Source: Pseudomonadales bacterium (GTDB taxonomy: Bacteria; Pseudomonadota; Gammaproteobacteria; Pseudomonadales; Azotimanducaceae). Taken from it: a stretch of DNA of 64,000 nt. Positions 28,630 to 38,022 of the stretch are shown here, in pieces. The translations under genes and the position numbers were made by a program. The notes beneath the pieces were generated by a model. The model was not told where the DNA came from and searched no databases. It saw only the letters and a list, made by a program, of their open reading frames with translations. Each line of letters begins with the position of its first letter. Position 1 is the stretch's first letter. The DNA lies in contig JAJECH010000059.1 in the NCBI GenBank assembly GCA_022822135.1, positions 62,001 to 126,000 on the forward strand. The letters are read 5' to 3'.

Positions 28630-31600
28630 ATGAAACATCTCACAAGATTCGCGTTCATATGCGTCACCATTCTCACGCTCGCAAGTTGTGGCGGCGACGG
28701 CGCATTGACGTACAGCCTCAGTTCCAGTCCTTATTCACCGGAGAGTTCGAGCTTCGACACAGTTACCCGCGTCTTGTCGCGCACTCCGACCGCGCAGCAC
28801 GAAACAACGACCTACACGGATATCGCGACGAAGCACGGAGCCACCAATCTCGATGCCGCGTCATTGACGTTTACGATCACAGCGAACGAACAGGATACGT
28901 CCCTTTCATTCGACGACGCCACTATCGAAGACCAAACATACATTCAAGGCGTTGCCATCGCTGAACTCACATTGCCTGAAGCCACTGGTGGTGATGGCGA
29001 ATTAACCTACAGTCTCAGTCCAGAACTCCCGACGGGCTTGAGCTTTGACGCGGCGTCTCGCGTACTGTCGGGCACGCCGTCCGATCTGCAAGAAGCAACC
29101 GAATACACCTACACGGTAACCGACAGCGATGAAACGGGCCCCGACTCCGCTTCACTGACATTCATGCTGACCATCATAGAACCCGATCGTTCACCAACGT
29201 TCGATGTTGCGGCCACGATCGCTGATAAAACCTACATTAACGGCATGGCCATCACCGACGAGATCTTGCCAGAAGCCACCGACGGAAACGGTGAATTAAC
29301 CTACAGTCTCGGTCCAGATCTTCCCGTGGGCTTGAGCTTCGACGCGGCAACCCGGGTGCTGTCAGGCACACCGTCCGATCTGCAAGAAGCAACCCAATAC
29401 ACCTACACGGTGACCGACAGCGACGAAACGGATCCAGACTCGGCCTCATTGACGTTCACTATCACGGTGATTGCGCCCGATGCCTCGCCTTCGTTCGGGT
29501 TGACCGTAATCGTGAATAGAACTTATGTCCAAGACACCGCCATTGAAAACGAAACGTTCCCCGAAGCGACTGGCGGTGACGGCGCACTGACGTACAGACT
29601 CACCCCAGAGCCGCCGACAGGTTTAACGTTCGATGCTTCAACACGGGTGCTGTCCGGCACTCCGACCGCCCAACAACCTGCGACAACCTACACCTACATC
29701 GCCACCGACAGCGATGCGGTCAATCCTGATTCAGTATCGCTTACGTTTACGATCGCTGTGAATGAGCCAGATGACGCGGTTCCGTCGTTCGCCGACGGCG
29801 CGACCATATCCGACAAGACTTACATCATTGGAACCACGATCGACGACGAAACGCTGCCCGAGGCGACCGGTGGCGATGGTGCAATCACCTACCATCTAAC
29901 GCCCGAACCGCCATCAGGATTGAACTTCGATGCGGCGACGCGAGTGCTGTCCGGCACCCCTACCGGTGCAGAAGAAGCGCTCACGTACATCTATACTGCA
30001 ACTGACAGCGATGCGGTCGATCCCGATTCAGTGTCGTTGACATTCACCATCACGGTGAACCCACCGGATGCCTCACCGTCGTTCGGCTTGACCGTGATCG
30101 TGGATAGAACTTATGTCCAAGACGCTGACATTGAAAGCGAGACGTTCCCAGAGGCAACTGGCGGCGACGGTGCACTGACGTACAGTCTCAGCCCAGAACC
30201 GCCCGCGGGTTTGACGTTCGACGCTTCAACACGTGTGCTGTCCGGCACGCCCACCGCCCAACAAACTGCGTTCGATTACACCTACATTGCCACTGACAGC
30301 GATGCCGTCAATCCCGATTCAGCATACCTCACGTTCACGATCTCGGTGAATGAAGCAGGAGACGCCGTACCGACTTTCAACGGCGCGACCATCTCCAATA
30401 AGATTTACGTACTCGGAACCACGATCGAAGAAGAAACGCTACCCGAGGCGACAGGCGGCGATGGTGCACTCACCTACTATCTAGAACCTGAGCCTGCGGC
30501 CGGATTAACGTTCGACGCATCGACGCGTGTACTGTCCGGCACTCCAGACGCCATAGAAGAAGCGCTCGTCTACTATTACACCGCAACTGACAGCGATGCG
30601 GTAGACCCCGATATCGCCACCTTGACGTTCAGTATCGCGGTGATCGAATCCGAGCCAGACGCTGACGACGAAGACGACGAATTTCCGGACGAATTCAGCT
30701 TCTTGAACGGAATGATGAACGTCAATTCAAGTGCTGATGAAATCACCGTAAACGTATCGCTGCAAAACGTCGGCACTATCGCGTCATCGGCTACAACGGG
30801 CTATCTTGAAGCTCGAACGTCTTGGAACGAAAGTGCAGGTGCCGTGCGTGCGATGCCAAATGAGGTCGAGATCTCCGCGCTAGAACCCAATGGCGATGCG
30901 TGGATCGGTCAATTCACACTGCCTTTGAGCGGGTTTTCATCTTCGCAAAACTATTACCTAGTTTTGATTGCGCATCGCACGGCTGAAGAACTCGAAAAGT
31001 CACGCGAAGAACGGGCATACGGCGACTTTCATATTGCGGCTGACGGCCAGGTGCGCGTGACGTGCGAAGGTTTCGACCGAGCCGACAGCGCTGAAACTGG
31101 AGATCCATTATTCGAGGACCAGTGGGCACTGATGAACACCGGGCAGAGCGACCATGCAAAAATCGAAAGAATCGCAGGCGAGGATCTTCGTATGCAAGCA
31201 ACCCTGGCGGACGGTCTCACAGGTCGCGGCGTTACTGTAGCCATCGTTGATACGGGAATGGAAATCTGCCATCCCGACCTTAGGGTGAACGTTGAGGATG
31301 GGATGTCCTTCAACTTCAACGCGAACCGATGGCATGGCGCAAAACTGGACGATCCCTTCCTGCCAAGCATTGCGGAAGGCGACCATGGCACGAGCGTGGC
31401 TGGCATCGTAGCAATGGCAGCGAACAATGGGGTCGGCGGACGCGGCGTGGCACCGGAGGCGGGCTTGCGCGGATTTAACTTACTTTCCCTCGTGCCCTAT
31501 TTGATATTCGATGAAGATGGGGTGAACGAATATGTGGCCCGAGGAATCGACGCATTAGGCATGAGCGCGTCAAACCCGAGTTCGAGCGATGTCGACATTT

Positions 31601-32775
31601 TTAATATGAGTTACGGTGTCGCTCCTACCGAGACTGCCTTGGTACTCGGTGCAGACAAGCGTGAGGCTATGAGAGCTGGTGTAGAGCAACTACGCATCAG
31701 CGAAGACACTGAGCAACCGCTCGGCGCGATCTACGTACTCTCATCCGGCAATTACTTCCAGTTTTGTTCCTCCACCACACCAAACGCAGGCGAGAATCAG
31801 GACGGTCCCCCTCTAAGTGACCTGATCGGTTGCGTGAGCGCCAACCTCGATCCAGAATCGGCTTGGCCTTACGTGATCCATACAGGAGCCTTCAATTCGA
31901 ATGGAAAACGGGCGTCCTACTCGTCGGTTGCTTCGAGCGTCTGGATTGTCGCACCGTCAGACGACGTGGTGACCACCGATAAGATGGGCCTTGATCGAGG
32001 CTATGCGAAGCAGGGCCAAATTGACGAACTTGGAACGGCAGAGAAGGACCCTCTCGGCGACTTCACCTTTGCGTTCAGCGGCACGTCAGCCGCAGCGCCG
32101 TTTGCGTCCGGTGCTATCGCGGTTATGTTGTCTGCGCAACCAGAGCTCACTTGGCGCGACGTGAAGCACGTCTTTGCAAAGACGTCGCGTCAGCTCGATT
32201 CGGACATCGAGCCCGTGATTGGGTCGTTCGGCGGCAAGACAGCGACCGTCCAGCATGGTTGGGTCACCAACGCGGCCGATTACAAATTTCACAACCATTA
32301 TGGTTTCGGCGCTATCAACCTCGATGCTGCAGTCGAAATGGCACGCTCGATGACGCCGAACAACCTAGGAACGTTCACGCAGTCGGAGCTGTTTACCCAG
32401 ACCTCGTCGACAGCGATTCCCGACCACGACGGCGAAGGCATTACGTTGTCGCAATCCATCAGCGGATTGCCGAGCAATGCAAACATCGAGGCGGTGCAAG
32501 TACGCATTGAAATCACGCATCCACGACCGTATGAGCTGGGACTAACGCTGACGTCGCCTAGCAGGACGCCGAGCGTGGTCAATCAAGTCTTTAATGTCCT
32601 CCTTCTCAATTCCACAGACGAAACACTCGATTGGCACGTTTTAAGCAACGCGTTCTACGGTGAATTGCCCAACGGCGAATGGCAATTGAATGTGATTGAC
32701 ACGACCGCCGAGAATGTCGGTCAGGTCGACTCGTGGTCGCTCGTGTTTTTCTATGGCGAGCATCCGAACGACTAA
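28630..32775 (+). CDS. Lipoprotein subtilisin-like protease with putative Ig-type repeats and a P domain
   Basis: 1381 residues. A lipoprotein signal ends in LASC (Cys20). Residues ~20-680 are seven cadherin/He_PIG-like repeats of ~95 residues, each with LTYSL, GL.FDA.TRVLSGTP and ATDSD elements; the first is degenerate and starts directly after the lipid-bearing Cys. A Glu/Asp-rich linker and a ~130-residue domain follow. The S8 catalytic triad is Asp874 (IVDTGME), His919 (GDHGTSVAG) and Ser1153 (GTSAAAPFA), with oxyanion Asn1041. The last ~130 residues are a P/Homo-B domain, as in proprotein convertases. It should act outside the cell, tethered to the outer membrane. The substrate is unknown. 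Confidence 0.93.
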   Translation: MKHLTRFAFICVTILTLASCGGDGALTYSLSSSPYSPESSSFDTVTRVLSRTPTAQHETTTYTDIATKHGATNLDAASLTFTITANEQDTSLSFDDATIEDQTYIQGVAIAELTLPEATGGDGELTYSLSPELPTGLSFDAASRVLSGTPSDLQEATEYTYTVTDSDETGPDSASLTFMLTIIEPDRSPTFDVAATIADKTYINGMAITDEILPEATDGNGELTYSLGPDLPVGLSFDAATRVLSGTPSDLQEATQYTYTVTDSDETDPDSASLTFTITVIAPDASPSFGLTVIVNRTYVQDTAIENETFPEATGGDGALTYRLTPEPPTGLTFDASTRVLSGTPTAQQPATTYTYIATDSDAVNPDSVSLTFTIAVNEPDDAVPSFADGATISDKTYIIGTTIDDETLPEATGGDGAITYHLTPEPPSGLNFDAATRVLSGTPTGAEEALTYIYTATDSDAVDPDSVSLTFTITVNPPDASPSFGLTVIVDRTYVQDADIESETFPEATGGDGALTYSLSPEPPAGLTFDASTRVLSGTPTAQQTAFDYTYIATDSDAVNPDSAYLTFTISVNEAGDAVPTFNGATISNKIYVLGTTIEEETLPEATGGDGALTYYLEPEPAAGLTFDASTRVLSGTPDAIEEALVYYYTATDSDAVDPDIATLTFSIAVIESEPDADDEDDEFPDEFSFLNGMMNVNSSADEITVNVSLQNVGTIASSATTGYLEARTSWNESAGAVRAMPNEVEISALEPNGDAWIGQFTLPLSGFSSSQNYYLVLIAHRTAEELEKSREERAYGDFHIAADGQVRVTCEGFDRADSAETGDPLFEDQWALMNTGQSDHAKIERIAGEDLRMQATLADGLTGRGVTVAIVDTGMEICHPDLRVNVEDGMSFNFNANRWHGAKLDDPFLPSIAEGDHGTSVAGIVAMAANNGVGGRGVAPEAGLRGFNLLSLVPYLIFDEDGVNEYVARGIDALGMSASNPSSSDVDIFNMSYGVAPTETALVLGADKREAMRAGVEQLRISEDTEQPLGAIYVLSSGNYFQFCSSTTPNAGENQDGPPLSDLIGCVSANLDPESAWPYVIHTGAFNSNGKRASYSSVASSVWIVAPSDDVVTTDKMGLDRGYAKQGQIDELGTAEKDPLGDFTFAFSGTSAAAPFASGAIAVMLSAQPELTWRDVKHVFAKTSRQLDSDIEPVIGSFGGKTATVQHGWVTNAADYKFHNHYGFGAINLDAAVEMARSMTPNNLGTFTQSELFTQTSSTAIPDHDGEGITLSQSISGLPSNANIEAVQVRIEITHPRPYELGLTLTSPSRTPSVVNQVFNVLLLNSTDETLDWHVLSNAFYGELPNGEWQLNVIDTTAENVGQVDSWSLVFFYGEHPND
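28687..30680 (+). repeat. In-gene tandem repeats, about 285 bp each
   Basis: Six clear units plus one degenerate first unit encode the Ig-type repeats of the subtilase. Units 3 and 5, and units 4 and 6, resemble each other most, pointing to a later duplication of a two-unit block. Such arrays can change copy number by recombination. Confidence 0.85.
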
Positions 32776-32849
32776 AGCGCTTCAGGTACTGCGCCAGGTG
32801 AAATTCAAAGGCTGACCAAGTCGTTTCCATCGCGCACGCGTTACGTTTT

Positions 32850-33198
32850 TGGTGGAGGTGCTCGTCAACCTGATGTCAAGATCGAACTTCGTCATCGGTC
32901 AACCGAACGTAGTGGAAGGCATTGAGACTTCGTGCTGCCAAAGGCTTGTCAGCGCGGCGAGCCTGAGGTCATACCCGGTGATCGGTGCGGGAAAACTGCT
33001 GTCAGTCGATGCGTTACTTAAGGAATGCACGGCGCAATTCGACAATTTAGCTCAAATGGATTGCGCCACAAACCATCGATTCAATCTGGGAATCGTGAAG
33101 CGTGCGTCTTGTCAGTTTGGCCATGAAGCCGCTGCAAAATCACAATTGTCGCCCTTGCGCACCTCTGAATTTACGTTCGTATCGATTAGAAATGTCAA
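32850..33198 (-). pseudogene. Decayed VapC-type PIN toxin
   Basis: The minus-strand frame starting at TTG (33198) overlaps the stop of the antitoxin-like gene in the sequence TTGA, the usual VapBC geometry. It begins LTFLIDTNVNSEVRKGD, the hallmark N-terminus of a PIN ribonuclease with its first catalytic Asp. A TGA at 33112 ends it after 28 codons. The same frame continues with two more stops and passages resembling a PIN C-terminus (YDLRLAALT; KFDLDIRL) to about 32850. The original ATG is probably now TTG. I read it as an inactivated toxin; the N-terminal identification is firm, the C-terminal one tentative. Confidence 0.55.
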
Positions 33199-33479
33199 AG
33201 ATCGATATCGCCTCCCAAATCACGCGGACGTGAAAGGTCAACGCCTTCGAGAGGCGCCGAGGCCAAATATTCCTTGAATCCAACCGCGTTTGGCATGGCG
33301 ATCTCCTTGTGCAGCAGAGCGCGCGCCTCACGCTCGCGCACCGGATCGCCTAACGCCTTAACAACACCCTTTACTAAGGAAACATCCTCTTTCCGCACGT
33401 GGAGTTCTAATCGTACGAATCCTTCTTGTTTGCTGTGCTTATGCCACTTTGTGACCGCGGACGGCTCTGCTTTCGACAT
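33195..33479 (-). CDS. Small VapB-like antitoxin, partner of the decayed toxin
   Basis: 94 residues, charged, with a beta strand followed by helices (EGFVRLELHVRKEDVSLVKG, then a conserved-looking ARALLHKE segment), the layout of small antitoxins. ATG start with a G-rich ribosome site (GGGGGG at 33485-33490). The four-base overlap with the PIN-toxin remnant identifies it by context; the exact DNA-binding family is uncertain. With the toxin broken it may persist as a relic or act against other toxins. Confidence 0.65.
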   Translation of the reverse strand: MSKAEPSAVTKWHKHSKQEGFVRLELHVRKEDVSLVKGVVKALGDPVREREARALLHKEIAMPNAVGFKEYLASAPLEGVDLSRPRDLGGDIDL

Positions 33480-33982
33480 CGTATCCCCCCGTTCAGGAAA
33501 CTTTAACGGAAAAGAGTGACTTGGACCAGAAGCCTTAATTTTTGCTCGGATTCAAATTGGCTCGCGCACGAATTCAACCCCTCGTGATTCATCCGCTTAA
33601 TTCGTCTACTTGTACGGTCGACTGAACCTCTATTAGACCCCAATTCGAGTTTGCGTCAGGCTTGTACGCCTCGAACTTGCGCATCCTTGAGTCGGCTAGT
33701 TAGTGAACGGGTGCTAAACCCGAAGACAACCAAAAGTGCGAGTTTTTCTCAGCGAACGCCATATCCCACACGCCGAGTCCGAGAAATCCTGTAAGTTAAA
33801 CGTGAATCAGGATCTTAGGGTGAGGCCGTGGTCACGACAAACGATCGGCAAACTTGCACGAAGCAACAGAAAGTCGACAAATCGTGACACGCGCTTCGTC
33901 AGCACGAATTAATGGAAGGACGGTTTCTCGAGTCTATTGAAGAGTTCGACCAATCAAACGTGCTACGTACTAACTCAATCGG
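33480..33982. other. Stretch without recognised features
   Basis: About 500 bases between the antitoxin-like gene and the GH32 gene stop. I see no ORF with a ribosome site, no RNA gene and no strong hairpin. Confidence 0.5.
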
Positions 33983-35782
33983 CTAATACGGATTAGATGG
34001 TGAGATGTGCCAAGACCGAAGCGAGGTAACTTTCGCCATCCCACCCTTGGCGAAGACCTTAACTCCGACACTGTCAACGCGCGCAGGATAGATGCGACGC
34101 ATGACGGCTTGTCGCCGGTTTGCGAACACTTCGACGACCGATTTATCCACAAACACCCGCAGTTTCAAGCCCTCGTTCTGTTTGAGCTTCAGTGGACCTT
34201 CCTCTACTTCCTTCGGCGATCCTTCTGGACCAGAACAACGAGTGTCCAGACTAAATTGATGTGTAGTCGAGTCGTAAGAGATCACGGTCTTTTCCTCGTC
34301 GTTTGACGACACACGCACCATCACGCCATACACCGTAGCGCTAACACTCTCTATTTCGATGGCGAGTTCAAGGCTATCACCGCTCACTCCACTGATTAGC
34401 ACTTCGGAATCAGCCTGGATGTCAAACCCCTCTTGATAAAACGGTCTGTACCTCAAGGACTCGATCTCCGTTGGCACGTCCATTTCCATTTCTCCGTCCT
34501 CATTGAGCGTCAAGACGCGGGGAAGACTCATGGTTCCCGACCAACCTTGTTCAAGTCGTACCTGGAATTTGCGGAAGTCGAGTAACCATGCCCACATGAT
34601 GCGTCTACCCGCATCGTCCAGAAGACTCTCAGGCGCGAAGAACGAGTTGTCGACCCAACTCATTTGCGCGTGTGATTCGGGATAAAACTGAGAGTCCTTC
34701 CACTCGCCGATGTAGTAGCGACACCCTAGACGATGACTGATACACAGCAAGACATCTTTGTTCCCGAGCCTAAAAAGATCGGCACAAGAAACGTCCTCGT
34801 TTAGTGAAACACCTTCAATGCCATACGCAAACAAATCACCGACGTATTGCCACTCACCGTCAAGCCGATCCGAGGTCGCAACAGCAGGATGCTCGCCGCC
34901 GAAAATCGCGTAGTAACGGTCGCCGTCATACCACCCGAATGGGTCCCAAGACCTGTACTTCCCATGATGCTCATCACCAATTCGTGTGACTGGTGTAATT
35001 GGATTGCTCTCTAGTTTCCTCCATTCGTCTAATTCATCATCTAACGCGACCGCCATCGCGTTTCCTTGATCAACTTGGTGGTAACAGATGGTGGGAACAC
35101 CGGAATCGTTGATAAAACAATTTCCGCTATACATCCCATCTAACAAATCCGTACGATGATGTCGCCAATGGAAGAGGTCAGTACTTGATACATGCCCCCA
35201 ATGATCTGACTTAATACCGTTTCTCTTGTCTTGAAAGATGTAAAAAAGATGGTAGCGTCCTTTCCAATATATCGCGCCATTCGGGTCGAACGGTATGGCA
35301 ACGCCCTCGGGAACAGTGAAGTGGTACCCCGGCCGCCACGGATCACTTAACAAACGTTCTCTATGGCGTCGAACAGTCATTGCAAGGTTGTCGATTTCAT
35401 CCTTTATGCTCTGCGTCTGAGCATCCATCGGAAAGGTCTCCCAATCGAGTGTTTGGGTGTACGTCAGCCGCCATACGCCACTCTCGTTTCTTAGCGTATA
35501 GCGATAGGTAATTCGACCTTTCGCCGTATCAATGACTACAGGACCAACGATCGCAATAGGTCCATTCAAGATGACTTCGGTCTTGCTGACATCTACATTG
35601 ATCTCGTCATTTGACTCACCCAGAGCAATCGACAACCTGCCGTCACGGAGATCACTTTTGCGAAATTGTTTGTTATCTTTCCAATCTTCTGAGTAAAAAT
35701 CTAAGACCGTTTCCGTGTCTCTTCGAATTCTGGCGTTGAGGTACGATTGAACTGTCGCAAGTACTTCATTCTCTTTGGTCAA
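33983..35782 (-). CDS. NTF2-like domain fused to a GH32-family glycoside hydrolase
   Basis: 599 residues, no signal peptide. Residues ~1-120 look like an NTF2/SnoaL-type cone (VLATVQSYLNARIRRDTE...DFYSEDW). From ~150 follows a GH32 five-bladed propeller, then the C-terminal beta-sandwich. The nucleophile Asp166 is in FDPNG. The RDP motif reads WDP (279-281). At the acid/base position, where invertases have EC, I read VSCADLF, i.e. Ser332, with a Glu only at 329. Family members hydrolyse fructans or sucrose; this variant may have another substrate or a shifted acid/base. TTG start, supported by AAGGGA nine bases upstream and lack of an ATG. Confidence 0.82.
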   Translation of the reverse strand: MTKENEVLATVQSYLNARIRRDTETVLDFYSEDWKDNKQFRKSDLRDGRLSIALGESNDEINVDVSKTEVILNGPIAIVGPVVIDTAKGRITYRYTLRNESGVWRLTYTQTLDWETFPMDAQTQSIKDEIDNLAMTVRRHRERLLSDPWRPGYHFTVPEGVAIPFDPNGAIYWKGRYHLFYIFQDKRNGIKSDHWGHVSSTDLFHWRHHRTDLLDGMYSGNCFINDSGVPTICYHQVDQGNAMAVALDDELDEWRKLESNPITPVTRIGDEHHGKYRSWDPFGWYDGDRYYAIFGGEHPAVATSDRLDGEWQYVGDLFAYGIEGVSLNEDVSCADLFRLGNKDVLLCISHRLGCRYYIGEWKDSQFYPESHAQMSWVDNSFFAPESLLDDAGRRIMWAWLLDFRKFQVRLEQGWSGTMSLPRVLTLNEDGEMEMDVPTEIESLRYRPFYQEGFDIQADSEVLISGVSGDSLELAIEIESVSATVYGVMVRVSSNDEEKTVISYDSTTHQFSLDTRCSGPEGSPKEVEEGPLKLKQNEGLKLRVFVDKSVVEVFANRRQAVMRRIYPARVDSVGVKVFAKGGMAKVTSLRSWHISPSNPY

Positions 35783-35991
35783 TAAATCGTTTCCCTTACT
35801 GATAGCAGAAATACGTGTATTGGAGGTCGCACATTGATTTTAAAGCAGGGAGCATTTCGACCCTAGCCACCTCACCATTGAGTAGCTAACTCGGCTAATC
35901 GACCCCACCTGATTCTCACTACATCCAGCTGCTAGCGCCCTGCTGGACTCATGCGTGCTTCTCAGTTCAAGAAATCCTAGTAACTCCCAGG

Positions 35992-38022
35992 TTAGGCATC
36001 AGCTAAATCTCCCGCCTGCAATGCGACGTACTCCCGATAGCGGCCGTCTGACATTGACATGAGTTCTTCGTGAGAGCCGGACTCACGAATAGATCCAGCC
36101 TCAAGGAAATAAATCCGGTCGGCGTGTGCGATGGTCGATAGTCGGTGAGCGATGATCATGACCAGCTTCTCCTTGGCAGCCTCGTGTAAGGCATCAATCA
36201 AATACGCCTCAGTCTCAGGGTCCAAGGCGGATGTCGGCTCGTCCAGGATCAAAATCCGGGATTCTTTGATTAATCCACGCGCTATGGCTATACGCTGCTT
36301 CTGACCCACCGACAACTTGCTGGTGACAGTACCTAGATTGGTTTGATATCCCTCTGGCAACTCCATGATGAACTCGTGTGCACCTGCTATCTTCGCAGCA
36401 GCATGAACATTGTCTAGAGAGGCCGATCGATTGCCGTATCGAATGTTGTCAAGAATGGAATCAGAAAACAGTTGCGTCTCCTGAAACACATACGAGACCT
36501 GTTTCCGAAGACTCTCAACCGAAACATCTTTCAAATCGATATCGTCAATGCGAACTGTTCCTGTCGAAGCCTGGACAAAAGCCGGTACGAGATAAGCAAG
36601 ACTGGTCTTGCCAGCACCGGTAGGTCCAACGAGCGCGATGATCTCTCCTAGATGCGCATCCAAGGTAATATCGTAGAGCGCCTCTCGACCATCAGGATAA
36701 GTCAATCCCACGTCGTTGAAGCTCACCCCGCGTTTTATTTCTGGCAGTTCGATACCATCCGATGTCTTCTCAGATTCAAGATCGAGGAGATTGAATACTC
36801 TCACCAAACCCGCAATAAATCCTTGCAATTCTGTATATAGGAATCCAAATGAATAGAACACTGCGCTCAACACGAAAAAGTAGTAAAAGACCACGAAGTA
36901 GTCCCCGGCAGTGAAGTTCCCTTCGATCACGTGACCGGCAATCAGTACGAAATAGAAGATCTGACCGATCATGAAGGACAGTGCACCTACATGTTGATAT
37001 ATCAGCTTGACGATTGCTTCAGCCCTAAATCTCCTGAATGATTCACCGCTGTCATCCGCAAATCGTTTGCTCTCCCGTTTATTACCACCAAGGCTTTGTA
37101 TTGCCAGTACATTGCTCATACCTTCTTCAATGTTGCTCGTTGTTTGAGCGCCTGAAATGCGACTAGCCTGACTCCTCTGTCTTGCCAAGCGTGCGAATGG
37201 AATCACGAATAAGAACGTCATCGGTCCGACCAGAATGCCGACGATGATGACCTCTGGCGCATTACCGAAGCTGGTCATCATGATGTAAAGCGTGAGCGCA
37301 ACCATGAGGATACCGGAATAAATCCCCATCGTTAACGCCTCGTAGATTCCAGTCGCACTCGTGCTGTCATAGATCACGCGATAAACGCTATCACCAATCC
37401 GTTGTTCTTCCAGCGTCGTAACAGGCAAAGACTTGATGTGATCAGCTAACTCGGTTCGCAGTAGATGATTCAGAGATTGAGTTAGTCTCAGGTGGATTTT
37501 GAAGTCGAGCAGACCTAGAATGCCGCCCATTTCGCTTCCGGCGCTGTTTGAGGCGTTCTCCGTCTGCGTTGCCGTGTCCTGTCCTTCAGCCAGCGATGCT
37601 TTTGCGTTGCCTAACGAACCGGCAGCGGCGCCGGTGTAGCTGCCACTTGCATTCCTTCCTGTTCCTCGATTCGGCGTCATTCCTATCAGAATAACCATAA
37701 AGACACCAATCAAGAGCATCCAGAACATGATTTCTTCCGCCGTTTTGTTGGACAGAAATCCCATGATTGGCGCCATGTAAGAAGGAAAACCAGTGCCATC
37801 TGCTGCAACTGGTTCTCCGAGTATGACGTGATCAACAATGATCTTGAGCGGCCACGGTACAAGCAACAGACGAAAAGTGTGTTCGAAAGTGATAAAGCTC
37901 AGTTTCGCGGCAATACGCGCCTTGAAAAAGGCAAAGTACGTCATCAACCTGGCAAACGTCTTTAGCGTTTGAGAAGCCGATATTTCTGGGTTTTGGCGTA
38001 AATTCTCGTGGGTTGCGTTCAT
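35992..38022 (-). CDS. ABC exporter half-transporter (second gene of pair)
   Basis: 676 residues: an N-terminal exporter-type membrane domain with about six helices and a C-terminal ATPase (Walker A GPTGAGKTS, signature LSVGQKQR, Walker B ILILDEPTSALD, H-loop IIAHRLST). A low-complexity Gly/Ala/Ser-rich insertion at about residues 119-175 sits between the first and second membrane segments, probably in the periplasm. Its ATG overlaps the stop of the partner gene by four bases (ATGA), so the two proteins probably form a heterodimer. The cargo is unknown; lipids, peptides or drugs are typical. The gene ends 210 bases before the GH32 gene on the same strand. Confidence 0.9.
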   Translation of the reverse strand: MNATHENLRQNPEISASQTLKTFARLMTYFAFFKARIAAKLSFITFEHTFRLLLVPWPLKIIVDHVILGEPVAADGTGFPSYMAPIMGFLSNKTAEEIMFWMLLIGVFMVILIGMTPNRGTGRNASGSYTGAAAGSLGNAKASLAEGQDTATQTENASNSAGSEMGGILGLLDFKIHLRLTQSLNHLLRTELADHIKSLPVTTLEEQRIGDSVYRVIYDSTSATGIYEALTMGIYSGILMVALTLYIMMTSFGNAPEVIIVGILVGPMTFLFVIPFARLARQRSQASRISGAQTTSNIEEGMSNVLAIQSLGGNKRESKRFADDSGESFRRFRAEAIVKLIYQHVGALSFMIGQIFYFVLIAGHVIEGNFTAGDYFVVFYYFFVLSAVFYSFGFLYTELQGFIAGLVRVFNLLDLESEKTSDGIELPEIKRGVSFNDVGLTYPDGREALYDITLDAHLGEIIALVGPTGAGKTSLAYLVPAFVQASTGTVRIDDIDLKDVSVESLRKQVSYVFQETQLFSDSILDNIRYGNRSASLDNVHAAAKIAGAHEFIMELPEGYQTNLGTVTSKLSVGQKQRIAIARGLIKESRILILDEPTSALDPETEAYLIDALHEAAKEKLVMIIAHRLSTIAHADRIYFLEAGSIRESGSHEELMSMSDGRYREYVALQAGDLADA

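Noticed and set aside
28960..30640. Regular ~285-bp repeats considered as a CRISPR-like or mobile repeat array
   Set aside because: The repeats are in frame, encode Ig-type domains and lack the short repeat/unique spacer structure of CRISPR.
32849..33277. 142-codon plus-strand frame in the region of the toxin remnant
   Set aside because: It overlaps the better supported antitoxin and PIN remnant on the other strand and does not resemble a known protein.
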